Positions 8,202 to 15,784 of a stretch of 64,000 nucleotides of DNA are shown in pieces. Source of the stretch: Hymenobacter sp. APR13 (GTDB lineage Bacteria; Bacteroidota; Bacteroidia; Cytophagales; Hymenobacteraceae); assembly GCF_000737515.1 (NCBI RefSeq), contig NZ_CP006587.1, positions 62,001 through 126,000 on the forward strand, in the 5' to 3' direction. The position numbers were made by a program, and so were the translations under genes. How positions within the stretch are numbered: position 1 is the stretch's first letter; each line of letters opens with the position of its first letter. The notes below the pieces were generated by a model, which worked only from the letters and a program-made list of their open reading frames with translations, searched no databases and was not told the origin of the DNA.

Positions 8202-9191
8202 CTATGCCGTGGCCACTCCCTCCTGAGCCACCGCCGTCACCGGCAGCTGCGATTCCAGGTAGTCCACGAAGCGGGCGTAGGGGTCGAAGCCGACCACGTT
8301 CACGGCGTCGGCCACGAAGTTGGACAGGGCGTTGATGTCGTAGAACAGCACGTCGCCGGTGCGGTCATCAAGCAAGTATTCGATGCCGCCCACGTCGATT
8401 TTGGCGGCGGCCACGATGCGCTCCACGGCTTCAATCACCTCGGCGGGTGGCGTGAAGGCCTCTACCTGGATTCCCTTTTTCGGGGCTTCCGTCAGGCAGA
8501 ACTCGGCCGACTGCTCTTCCGGAATCTGGCAGATTTCGGCCGGGCACAGGTTGAAGCTCTCGCCGGTGGTGTACACCTTCATGGCGTAGAGAAACTTGCC
8601 ATTGAGCGTTTCCACGCGGTGAATGTGGCCGCCGCGGGGCGTCACGTACTCCTGCACCAGCGCCGTCTGGTCGATGCCCAGGTCAATCTGGTTGTTGTCG
8701 ACGGCGGCTTGCAGGCCTTCCGGCGTATCGAAGCGGATGATGCCCGCGCCGCTGCCGCCGATGTTCACCTTCACCACCACCGGAAAGCGCAGCTCGCGCG
8801 CGGCATCCGCGGCCCGCGAGGCGTGGTTGATGACCCGCGAAGCCGGATATTTTAGCCCCAGCGACTCAAACAAGGACAGCTGCCGTGCCTTGTTGGTCTC
8901 GATGGCCGTGGCCGCCGAGCCGTTGATGATGCGCGTACCGATGCGCTCCAGATGCGTGGCGTAGCCGGCCGTGTGGAAGATACCCTGCCCATGCCCGCGC
9001 AGGTACGCCGACGAGCTCATGCGGTTCACCACGAGGCTGTAGCGGCTTTCCCTTTCCGAGGGGTTGAACAGGTGATGCGCGGCGTCGATTTTCTCGTAGG
9101 GCAGGCCGCGGCGGTCCAGCTCCGCAAACAGGGGCTTGAACCACTCGGGGTGCTCGAAATAGATACCTATGGGCTTTTGGAGGGATGACAC
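8202..9191 (-). CDS. ATP-grasp domain protein
   Basis: About 329 aa with an ATP-grasp fold: a RimK/D-Ala-ligase-like N-terminal part (KPIGIYFEHPEWF), the ATP-binding strand FPVVVKVNIGGSGAGI (Lys and glycine loop), QEYVTPRGGHIHRVE, and the metal-binding region VGGIEYLLDDRTGDVLFYDINA. Such enzymes join a carboxylate to an amine or thiol through an acyl-phosphate. Start choice is uncertain: GTG 9191 is used here; an in-frame TTG at 9203 adds four residues. It is the first gene after the SAM riboswitch and is followed, after a hairpin, by a sulfonate-type monooxygenase. The amide product is unknown. Confidence 0.8.
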   Translation of the reverse strand: MSSLQKPIGIYFEHPEWFKPLFAELDRRGLPYEKIDAAHHLFNPSERESRYSLVVNRMSSSAYLRGHGQGIFHTAGYATHLERIGTRIINGSAATAIETNKARQLSLFESLGLKYPASRVINHASRAADAARELRFPVVVKVNIGGSGAGIIRFDTPEGLQAAVDNNQIDLGIDQTALVQEYVTPRGGHIHRVETLNGKFLYAMKVYTTGESFNLCPAEICQIPEEQSAEFCLTEAPKKGIQVEAFTPPAEVIEAVERIVAAAKIDVGGIEYLLDDRTGDVLFYDINALSNFVADAVNVVGFDPYARFVDYLESQLPVTAVAQEGVATA

Positions 9192-9203
9192 AGTCAGAAG
9201 CAA

Positions 9204-9600
9204 AAAGACGGAAAATGAAAAACGAAACGGCGCCGGCAGAAGCGCAACGCCACCGGCTCCCGGGAAAAAACAACGCAGGAACGGAAGTCCGGCCTAGCCG
9301 ATTACACCGCCCGCAAACCGCGCAACGAACGAATCAGCAGCCACCGCAGGCCGCCAAACGGAGCGCAAAGCCTGCACCCGGCCTGGCCATCGGGCGACAA
9401 TCCGAGAAAAAGAGGAGGTGCGGGCGCGAAGCCGCTCAGTGCAGCAGCCGGCCGACGTGCAGCGCCGGCGGGCGCATACCCGCGAAAACAGAGAAGGGGC
9501 TAGCTACGCCCGACAACAACAGCAACAACAGCCCCGGCCCGCCAGCCGCAACGCGGCAGCCGGAGCCAAAAAAGCGGAGGTTGAATGCAGGAGGTTGTTG
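9204..9600 (-). other. long 5' leader between riboswitch and ATP-grasp gene
   Basis: About 400 nt with no convincing gene on either strand; a longer open frame on the plus strand overlaps the riboswitch and is rejected. On the transcribed strand it contains two copies of CAACCTCC (9576-9597) and a T6 tract at 9568-9573. No complete intrinsic terminator hairpin was recognised, so the mechanism of the switch is open. Confidence 0.5.
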
Positions 9601-9717
9601 GAAGCGTCCACGGCAACTTGTTTTTATATGGTCAGGAATTGGCACCGTTCCGGAGGGTTCCGGGTGGTTGCCGACGCTTCATCGAGCCTGTCTCTCAGCG
9701 CCTCTGTATAAAAACAA
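9601..9717 (-). promoter_or_regulatory. SAM riboswitch (S-box / SAM-I clan) with anti-aptamer strand
   Basis: Read on the minus strand. P1 is an 11-bp helix of TTGTTTTTATA (9707-9717) with TATAAAAACAA (9618-9628). P2 carries the S-box core GAGACAGGCTCGATGA; its GAG/CTC stem replaces the usual GGG/CCC. The conserved GGCAACC, a P3 with CCGG/CCGG pairing, and GGTGCCAATTCC follow. Loop CAGG can pair with CCTG after the P3 (the S-box pseudoknot, covaried from CTGG/CCAG). P4 appears to be missing. Immediately downstream, 9601-9617 is complementary to the aptamer core at 9667-9680 over 8 + 6 bp with a 3-nt bulge, an obvious anti-aptamer. It precedes the ATP-grasp/monooxygenase genes. Confidence 0.9.
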
Positions 9718-9745
9718 TCCTTCGGGCTAGAAAGAATTGATAGGG

Positions 9746-9776
9746 CAAAGGTAAAACCGGATTGCTGCCCCCGCAA
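9746..9776 (-). promoter_or_regulatory. Bacteroidota-type promoter for the SAM-riboswitch transcript
   Basis: On the minus strand TTG (9774-9776), a 20-nt spacer, then TACCTTTG (9746-9753) match the TTTG / TAnnTTTG consensus. Transcription would begin near 9740, about 20 nt before the riboswitch P1 helix. Confidence 0.7.
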
Positions 9777-10114
9777 CCCGGACTGTACAAAGCCCCAACC
9801 GCCCCATTTTGTTGCGACTGGCGGTTCTTTCCTCGCCCCTGGCTGCCCGCCTCCGCCAGCCCGAAGCCGGGGCCACGGCCTTCGCCCGCCAGTGCTGGAA
9901 CCGGCCGATTCCAAGGCGTCAGCCCCGATAAAAACCCGCGACCGAGCCCGCAAACGAAGGTTTAACCGAAAAATTTAAATTTTTCAAGAGGCCAGTTTTT
10001 AGCCTTGGCACCGAAAACTGGCACCGGAGTTGCAAATGACCTTGCAGAAGCCCGGCCGCCAGTCCGGACGGCAGCGGGCTTCTTTCACCCGTCATAAATT
10101 TTCCAATCATAGCC
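9777..10114. other. intergenic region upstream of the Spy-like gene
   Basis: About 340 bp without a supported gene. The left part is GC-rich; 9960-10020 is AT-rich and contains TTTTTAGCCTTGG, a near match to the -7 box on the plus strand that could serve the gene at 10115. Nothing else was recognised. Confidence 0.4.
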
Positions 10115-10552
10115 ATGAAGAAGTTCCTCGTCATCCTCGCCGCTTTCTCGTTTTCTGCCGCCGCCGTTTCGGCCCAGACGCTGCCCGCCAAAGCGCCTCA
10201 CGGCCAGCACCGCATGAAAGGCGACAAAGCCGCCAAAACGCCCGAGCAGCGCGCCGACCACGCCGCCAAGAGCCTCACCAAGCAGCTCGGCCTGTCGGCC
10301 GCCCAGACTGAGCAGGTGCGCCAGCTGCACCTGAGCCGCGCCAAGGAAATGCAGGCCTACAAAGCCCAGGTCGGCACCACGCCCGCTACCAAGCGCCAGC
10401 ACCATGAGGCCATGAAGGGCAAAAAAGCCCAGTACGACGCCCAGCTCAAGCAAATCCTGAGCGCCGACCAGTACGCCAAGTACACCCAGCTGCAGTCTGA
10501 CCGCATGGCCAAGCGCAAAGCCCACCAGGGCCCCAAGCAGGCCAAAGGCTAA
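10115..10552 (+). CDS. secreted Spy/CpxP-like basic helical protein
   Basis: A 145-aa protein with a signal peptide ending SAQ (about residue 21). The mature part is rich in Lys, His, Ala and Gln and contains LTKQLGLSAAQTEQVRQLH and LKQILSADQYAKYTQLQ, the paired helix pattern of LTxxQ/Spy-like periplasmic proteins (DUF4890-type in Bacteroidota). Members act as small periplasmic chaperones or stress sensors. It is followed directly by a strong terminator, so it is a single-gene unit. A related protein is encoded at 43010. Exact function is unknown. Confidence 0.8.
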   Translation: MKKFLVILAAFSFSAAAVSAQTLPAKAPHGQHRMKGDKAAKTPEQRADHAAKSLTKQLGLSAAQTEQVRQLHLSRAKEMQAYKAQVGTTPATKRQHHEAMKGKKAQYDAQLKQILSADQYAKYTQLQSDRMAKRKAHQGPKQAKG

Positions 10553-10576
10553 GCTTTCCTGCCACCAAAAAAAACC

Positions 10577-10608
10577 AGCCCTGACGGTAACGTCAGGGCT
10601 GTTTTTTT
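10577..10608 (+). terminator. intrinsic terminator
   Basis: AGCCCTGACG (10577-10586), loop GTAA, CGTCAGGGCT (10591-10600), then G and seven T. It ends the Spy-like gene. Confidence 0.93.
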
Positions 10609-10693
10609 GTGTCATTCCGAGCGAAGCGAGGAATCTGGGTGATGCTGTAGCATGCGTGGTTACCCAGATTCCTCGCTTTGCTCGGAATGACAC
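10609..10693. repeat. GTCATTCCGAGC-type hairpin element
   Basis: GTGTCATTCCGAGCGAAGCG (10609-10628) and its partner ending at 10693 form a 32-bp stem with one mismatch. It is a variant of the GTCATGCTGAGC family, placed between convergent genes. Confidence 0.88.
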
Positions 10694-10694
10694 C

Positions 10695-11444
10695 CTACTT
10701 TGCGGAATCCGCCTCACCGGCAATGCGGCCGTGCTCGGCAAACCAGCGCAGGCGGTAGCACATGATGGCCGTGTCGCCGAGCTGGGCCAGCAGGCGGTAG
10801 TTGGCCACGGCCCCCACGGCGGCCCCGATGACGGGCACCAGCTGGGCCAGCTTGGCCAAGTCGATGTAGTCGCGGTACTCCTGCTGGAACGTGCGCCAGT
10901 CGAAGGTTTCGGCAGTGACGGTTTGCTGCGTTTCGGGCCAGGCGGCGAGCTGGCAGTAGGTTTCGCGGCGGGTGTGCTGGCTGCTGAAGGCCAGCTGGAA
11001 GATGTGCAGCAGGTAGAGCCGCTCCGGGAAGCTGCGCACGTCATGGCCGTAGAGGGCGGCAATATCAAACAGCAGCTTCAGCTTGATGCCCAGCAGCAGC
11101 GGAAAATCGGCCAGGCCCAGCAGGAAGCCGCCGGCCCCGGTCACGCCGCCTTCCACGGCCGCCGTGTTGCGGTACGCCCGGATGCGGGCCCGCACCCGCG
11201 CCTCCCGCTCCTGTAGCGTGCCTTCCGAAACCGGCTTCTGCGTGGTGTGCGTGGATCCAAACAGCACGCCCTGCACCATCTTCTGAATGGCCACGGTAAT
11301 GGCCACATGCACTTTCTCCGGCAGTAATGCGTTCAGCCGCGCCTGCACACGCCGCGCCACCTGGTTCAGCCACGTGGGCTGCTGCTGCATCCGGCGCTGC
11401 CAGGCCTGCAGGTCGTGGAGGGCTTGTTGGTCGGAGGAGTTCAT
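10695..11444 (-). CDS. EcsC family protein
   Basis: A 249-aa protein matching the EcsC family along its length: a long N-terminal helix, a Gly-rich hydrophobic stretch GGVTGAGGFLLGLADFPLLLGIKLKLLFDIAALYG (two halves around residues 95-130) and the C-terminal VPVIGAAVGAVANYRLLAQLG. EcsC-like proteins are membrane-associated and of unclear function (named from the Bacillus ecsABC locus). It is the last of three closely spaced minus-strand genes (10 bp after the hypothetical gene), an operon headed by a Gfo/Idh oxidoreductase. Confidence 0.85.
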   Translation of the reverse strand: MNSSDQQALHDLQAWQRRMQQQPTWLNQVARRVQARLNALLPEKVHVAITVAIQKMVQGVLFGSTHTTQKPVSEGTLQEREARVRARIRAYRNTAAVEGGVTGAGGFLLGLADFPLLLGIKLKLLFDIAALYGHDVRSFPERLYLLHIFQLAFSSQHTRRETYCQLAAWPETQQTVTAETFDWRTFQQEYRDYIDLAKLAQLVPVIGAAVGAVANYRLLAQLGDTAIMCYRLRWFAEHGRIAGEADSAK

Positions 11445-11454
11445 GGCGTTGGCT

Positions 11455-12174
11455 TCATAGGTCCTTTATAATAACCTGGAGATATCGGTATTTGGTGTCA
11501 TTTGGCTTGTGCTGCGCACTCTGCGCCATGGCTTCTTCGGCCGACATTACTCTCAGAATAAAACGCTTATTGCCATTCCAAACCAGATTAATGGGCACCC
11601 ACTTTTGCTGATTGATAGCGAACATCTTTCTAATTCGTCCTCCCGCGCTACTATACACCTGAACGCCATTGAGGTCATCTTCGAATACCAGACCCTCATT
11701 TAAAGCCGCCATCAATTTGAAGTCTGGTGCACATATAGGTTCAGACCAGATAGTATCCGTTTGGCCACTACGCTCATCTACCAGAAAGACTCGGCCAGCC
11801 TCCCAGAACATCCCGGCCACGACGTATTTTTTGAGAGCCGGAATACGGCCTTTGTAGCGAAACTCTGCCACCTCGTCCTCATTCTGCGGAGTTAGCTTAT
11901 TTTGAAAGAAGCGGGTTTTGCCCGTGTTCAGTTTTAGGAGAACACCTTTCTTGTCGGCCGTCACACCGGCTTTATCGACCACGATACTTGCCTTGGCGGC
12001 TTGGCGGGCTTGGTCAAAAGCAACTCTAGTACTAGCCTGGATAGTGTAACGCAAGACGGCCCCACTACTTTTTGCCGATCTTCTCGGCGCCTGCCTGCTG
12101 GTGCAGTTAAGGTTACCGACGGAAGCATCTACACAAAATAGGTGCAACAAACTTAGAATTACAGGTAAAAACAT
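11455..12174 (-). CDS. hypothetical secreted protein
   Basis: A 239-aa protein with a hydrophobic N-terminal segment (FLPVILSLLHLFC) that looks like a signal peptide. No family was recognised. The middle is beta-rich with repeated short strands (VFLVDERSG, VQVYSSAGG, FILRVMS), suggesting a small beta-sandwich or propeller-like fold. GC content is near 47% in the stretch counted (11521-11640), well below the neighbouring genes, which suggests recent acquisition or relaxed constraint. It lies 3 bp after the stop of the Gfo/Idh gene and 10 bp before the EcsC gene, so it is almost certainly cotranscribed. Confidence 0.7.
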   Translation of the reverse strand: MFLPVILSLLHLFCVDASVGNLNCTSRQAPRRSAKSSGAVLRYTIQASTRVAFDQARQAAKASIVVDKAGVTADKKGVLLKLNTGKTRFFQNKLTPQNEDEVAEFRYKGRIPALKKYVVAGMFWEAGRVFLVDERSGQTDTIWSEPICAPDFKLMAALNEGLVFEDDLNGVQVYSSAGGRIRKMFAINQQKWVPINLVWNGNKRFILRVMSAEEAMAQSAQHKPNDTKYRYLQVIIKDL

Positions 12175-12177
12175 GGG

Positions 12178-13224
12178 TCAGCCTTGCCGTAGGTTAAGAT
12201 TTCTCAACGCATAAATCCGCTCAATCATCTCCACCACCTTCAGGCCTTCTAGCGCATTAGTGGTGGCTACGCCACGCTGCTGGATGGTGTCGACTACGTT
12301 GTCGATGACGTGGACGTGGTTGGCGGCGGAGCCTTGGTAGGGGCCATATTGGTTGGCAGGGTTGGTGGGCGCGAGTTCGGGCATCTGGTAGTCGCGCAGG
12401 TGGCAGTAGTCCACTTTGTCCATGTACTGGCCGCCGAGGCGCAGGCTGCCGTGCTCGGCCACCACCGTGAGGGAGCTTTCCAGGTTCCGGTCCCAGACGG
12501 CAGTGCTGTATTGCAGGGTGCCGCTGCCACCGCGCAGCAGGTCGAACGTGACGAGGCCGCTATCTTCGAATTCGGTGAGGCCGGCGTGGTTGAAGTCGCG
12601 GAAGCGGGCCGAGATATTGGTGATGTCGCCGAACACCCAGTAGAGCAAATCCACGAAATGGCTGAACTGGGTGAAGAGCGTGCCGCCGTCGAGGGCGCGG
12701 GTGCCGTGCCAGCTGCCGGGCGTGTAATACCGCTCGTCGCGGTTCCAGAAGCAGTTGAGCTGCACCAGATACACCTGTCCCAGGCGGCCTTCGTCCATCA
12801 CCTGCTTCAGCCAGGCAGCCGGCGGCGAGTAACGGTTCTGCATCACCCCAAACACAAAACGGCCGGTTTGCAGCGCCGTGTGTACAATCTGCTCGGCATC
12901 GGCTTTGCTCAGGGCCAGCGGTTTTTCCACCACCACGTGCAGGCCGGCGCGCAGGCCGCGCACTGCCTGCGGAGCGTGCAGGCCGTTGGGCGTGGCAATG
13001 GTCAGCACGTCGGCGGCGGGGCCGTAGATTAGGTAGTCATCGAGGGAGGCGAAGAACGGCACGCCGGAAAACTCGGTAGCCAGCTCCGCCTGCACTTCGG
13101 GGTTTGTGTCGATTAGGGCCACGAGTTGGGCGCCGGGGTGGCGCGCCACCAGTGCGGCGTGGCGGCGCCCGATGTGGCCCACGCCGCAAATGGCAAAACG
13201 AACGGCAGCAGAAGAATCAGCCAA
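12178..13224 (-). CDS. Gfo/Idh/MocA family oxidoreductase (WlbA/WbpB-like)
   Basis: A 348-aa NAD(P)-dependent sugar dehydrogenase. GVGHIGRRH (residues 14-22) is the Rossmann loop, EKPL (100-103) the family catalytic motif, and FWNRDERYY...WHGTRALDGG resembles UDP-N-acetyl-2-amino-2-deoxyglucuronate dehydrogenases (WlbA, WbpB). The likely reaction is 3-oxidation of a UDP-sugar acid. An aminotransferase of the matching type (WlbC/WbpE-like) is encoded at 14450, separated only by an M48 protease, so the two may make a 3-amino sugar. It heads the operon with the secreted protein and EcsC. Substrate assignment is inference. Confidence 0.82.
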   Translation of the reverse strand: MADSSAAVRFAICGVGHIGRRHAALVARHPGAQLVALIDTNPEVQAELATEFSGVPFFASLDDYLIYGPAADVLTIATPNGLHAPQAVRGLRAGLHVVVEKPLALSKADAEQIVHTALQTGRFVFGVMQNRYSPPAAWLKQVMDEGRLGQVYLVQLNCFWNRDERYYTPGSWHGTRALDGGTLFTQFSHFVDLLYWVFGDITNISARFRDFNHAGLTEFEDSGLVTFDLLRGGSGTLQYSTAVWDRNLESSLTVVAEHGSLRLGGQYMDKVDYCHLRDYQMPELAPTNPANQYGPYQGSAANHVHVIDNVVDTIQQRGVATTNALEGLKVVEMIERIYALRNLNLRQG

Positions 13225-13330
13225 GGCAAGCAGGGTTCAGAGCACATGAATGTTCGGCAAGCTCCGAAAAAACGCGGGTTTCTCCTGCGCCTATCCTGCC
13301 GCTCGTTCCGGGCACGCCGCACGCAGCCAC

Positions 13331-13428
13331 CAGTAGAGCGGACTTTGTAGTTCGCGCCCCGCGCCGATTGCCCCATTCAGGTAGTTCTACCGGCGCGAGG
13401 GCGCGAACCATAAAGCTCGCGCTACTGC
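13331..13428. repeat. AGTAGCGCGA-family imperfect inverted repeat
   Basis: CAGTAGAGCGGACTTTGTAG at the left and the reverse of CATAAAGCTCGCGCTACTG at the right pair imperfectly, continuing through TTCGCGCCC / GGGCGCGAA. Related arms occur at 39802, 50898 and 63428. Confidence 0.75.
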
Positions 13429-13448
13429 CACGGGCTGTTGGAAACGCC

Positions 13449-13490
13449 AAAAGCCGGTTCTGGCCTGTTGAGGCACTGGAACCGGCTTTT
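13449..13490 (-). terminator. probable terminator of the M48 gene
   Basis: AAAAGCCGGTTC (13449-13460) and GAACCGGCTTTT (13479-13490) form a 12-bp stem. On the minus strand it follows the M48 protease stop by 26 bp; the U-tract is short. Confidence 0.7.
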
Positions 13491-13516
13491 CATACCGAAG
13501 CGAATAGCAGCAGCCG

Positions 13517-14326
13517 TTACAGCAGCCGCTTCAGCTCCGCAAAGTTGGTGTTGCTGACCGTGCGGCTGGCGCAGCCCAGGGCCTGGGCGCTCTTCTGGAT
13601 GTTGGTGATGCGCGAGCCGGGGTTGGGGTGGGTACTCAGGAACTCGGGCGTACCGCCTCCCCCCTGCTTTTCAGCCTTGATGAAGAAGCCGGCGGCCCCG
13701 TCGCAGTCGTAGTAGCGGGTGCCGTTGAGGTAGATGGTGGAGTATTTGTCGGCGTCCAGCTCGTAGTCGCGGCTGAACTTGAGCTGACCCACGCCCGCCG
13801 CCAGCTGCACCAGCTGGCTGTTAGAGCGGTTGCCGAGCACGATGCCCAGCAGCAGGCTGGTACCGTACTGCTTCTGCAGCATCTGGGTGCTGTGGCGGCG
13901 GTCGGCGTGGGCAATTTCGTGGCCCAGGATGCCGGCCAGCTCGCTTTCATTGTCCAGGAACTTGATCAGGCCCGAGTACACGTAGATGTAGCCGCCAGGC
14001 GTGGCAAAGGCGTTCTGCACGGCGTCGTCCTTGATGATCTTCACGCTCCACGGAAACTGGGTGCGGTACTTCAGGTTGCCGTTGTCGAGCACGCGCTTCA
14101 CCACCCCGTCGAGCAGCTGGTAGGCGCGGGCATTGCGGGAGTTGCGCTCCAGCAGCTGGCCTTTAGCGCGGTAGGTGGAGTCGGTCTGGCGGGCCACCCG
14201 GGCCCCCAGCTCAATATCCTGCTGAATGGAAAACAGGCTGAACTGGGCGGGCTTGTTAACGGCGGCGGTAGTTAGGGCCGCTACGCCGGCCAGCGGCAGC
14301 AGCAGTGTCAGGAAAGAACGGCGCAT
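13517..14326 (-). CDS. M48 family metalloprotease
   Basis: A 269-aa zinc protease with HEIAH at residues 136-140 and a downstream Glu in SRDYELDADKYS (Glu189) as third zinc ligand. It matches the periplasmic M48C/BepA-like proteases that act in envelope quality control. The ATG at 14326 is chosen because MRRSFLTLLLPLAGVAALTTAA is a signal peptide; an extended frame to 14404 adds an implausible leader. The C-terminal LSTHPNP and SRITN motifs are typical of the family. It is flanked by two nucleotide-sugar genes on the same strand but carries its own terminator. Confidence 0.9.
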   Translation of the reverse strand: MRRSFLTLLLPLAGVAALTTAAVNKPAQFSLFSIQQDIELGARVARQTDSTYRAKGQLLERNSRNARAYQLLDGVVKRVLDNGNLKYRTQFPWSVKIIKDDAVQNAFATPGGYIYVYSGLIKFLDNESELAGILGHEIAHADRRHSTQMLQKQYGTSLLLGIVLGNRSNSQLVQLAAGVGQLKFSRDYELDADKYSTIYLNGTRYYDCDGAAGFFIKAEKQGGGGTPEFLSTHPNPGSRITNIQKSAQALGCASRTVSNTNFAELKRLL

Positions 14327-14449
14327 AAAACGAGGAATCTGGAGTCGTGAAAAGAGGTGTCTATACGGCAGAATGAAAAAACAGTGCCAGTAGCGGCCTG
14401 TCATTCCAAGCGAAGGAACAATCTGAGGTACGTGCCGGACCAGCGAACC

Positions 14450-15625
14450 TCAGCTTCCGCCGGTGCCGGAAAGGCAGCCGGCCCGCACCACGGTCACTAC
14501 GTACGCTACCTGCTCGTCGCTGAGCGTGGGATGAATCGGTAACGACAGCACCGTGCGGCACAGCCGCTCAGCCACCGGAAATTGTCCGGCGCGGTAGCCC
14601 AGGTGGGCGTAGGCCGGCTGCAGATGCGTGGGTAGCGGATAGTACACGGCGCTGGGCACGCCATGCGCCGCCAGATGCTGCTGCAGCGCGTCGCGGCGGC
14701 CGGGCCTGTCGTTAGGGAGTGTGAGGGTGTACTGGTGAAAGACGTGGGTGCTGCGCGGGTCGCGGGCCGGCACCGCCAGGCCGGGCACGTCGGCTAAGGC
14801 GGCATCGTAGCGGGCGGCCACGTGCTGGCGGGCGGCGGTCCAGGCGGGCAGGTGGGGCAGCTTCACGCGCAGCAGCGCGGCCTGCAGCGTATCGAGGCGG
14901 GAGTTGAGGCCGATGTGGGCGTGGTGGTATTTGCGGTCCTGGCCGTGGTTGGCGAGCTGGCGCAGATAGGTGGCGCGGGCTTCGTCGCGGGTAAACAGCG
15001 CGCCGCCATCACCGAAGCCGCCCAGGTTTTTGCTGGGAAAGAACGACGTAGTACCTACCTCCCCCACCGTGCCGGCCACCCAGGTTTCGCCCTGGCTGGT
15101 CTGGAACGTGGCCCCGATGGCCTGGGCGTTGTCCTCAATCAGGGCCACGCCGTGCTGGTTGGCCAGGCTGCGGAGCGCCTCCAAATCGGCGCACTGCCCA
15201 AACAGATGCACGGCCACAATGGCTCCGGTGCGAGGCGTGAGGGCCGCGGCGGCAGCCTGCGGATCGAGGTTGAAGGTGCCAGGCAGCACGTCGGCCGGCA
15301 CGGGCACCAGCCCCAGGACGGCCGCGGCCTCCAGCGTGGCTACGTAGGTGAAAGCCGGCACTATCACCTCGGCGCCGGGCGGCAGGCGCAATGCCATCAG
15401 AGCCAGCTGCAGGGCATCGGTGCCGTTGGCGCAGGGCACCACGTGCGGCCCGCCGAGGTAATGGCTCAGCTCTCGGGTGAATTGCTGGACAGCCGGCCCC
15501 TGGATGAAAGCGGCTTCCTTTAGTGCATGGTGCAGTACCGCTTCCAGCTCACCCAGAATAGGCGCATGCTGGGCTGGCAGATCGAGAAGCTGAATAGGTT
15601 GCGGAGGCTGGGTAGCAGTAGGCAC
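14450..15625 (-). CDS. DegT/DnrJ/EryC1/StrS aminotransferase
   Basis: A 391-aa PLP-dependent sugar aminotransferase. IEDNAQAIGA (163-172) holds the Asp that contacts the pyridine nitrogen, and SFFPSKNLGGFGDGGA carries the Schiff-base Lys199; CANGTDALQLAL (65-76) is the cofactor phosphate region. This subgroup (WlbC, WbpE) aminates 3-oxo UDP-sugar acids made by Gfo/Idh enzymes such as the one at 12178. The start is GTG at 15625 with a weak promoter-like TATCTTTA at 15651-15658. It probably contributes to a surface glycan. Confidence 0.88.
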   Translation of the reverse strand: MPTATQPPQPIQLLDLPAQHAPILGELEAVLHHALKEAAFIQGPAVQQFTRELSHYLGGPHVVPCANGTDALQLALMALRLPPGAEVIVPAFTYVATLEAAAVLGLVPVPADVLPGTFNLDPQAAAAALTPRTGAIVAVHLFGQCADLEALRSLANQHGVALIEDNAQAIGATFQTSQGETWVAGTVGEVGTTSFFPSKNLGGFGDGGALFTRDEARATYLRQLANHGQDRKYHHAHIGLNSRLDTLQAALLRVKLPHLPAWTAARQHVAARYDAALADVPGLAVPARDPRSTHVFHQYTLTLPNDRPGRRDALQQHLAAHGVPSAVYYPLPTHLQPAYAHLGYRAGQFPVAERLCRTVLSLPIHPTLSDEQVAYVVTVVRAGCLSGTGGS

Positions 15626-15784
15626 GAGGGCAAAGCAAATGAATATGCGCTAAAGATAGAAACCAGCCGCCGCGCTACCTGCTAAGCTGCCAGCGCAACC
15701 TCGGGCATCAGGGCTGCGTTAAATCTGGCTGAAGCCGACGGGCTACCTGCCAGCGGCAATCCACTCTCTACACTCTCTCCCACC

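Noticed and set aside
9185..9730. 181-codon plus-strand frame upstream of the Spy-like gene
   Set aside because: It runs antisense through the SAM riboswitch and leader; the protein is low-complexity and basic with no recognisable fold.
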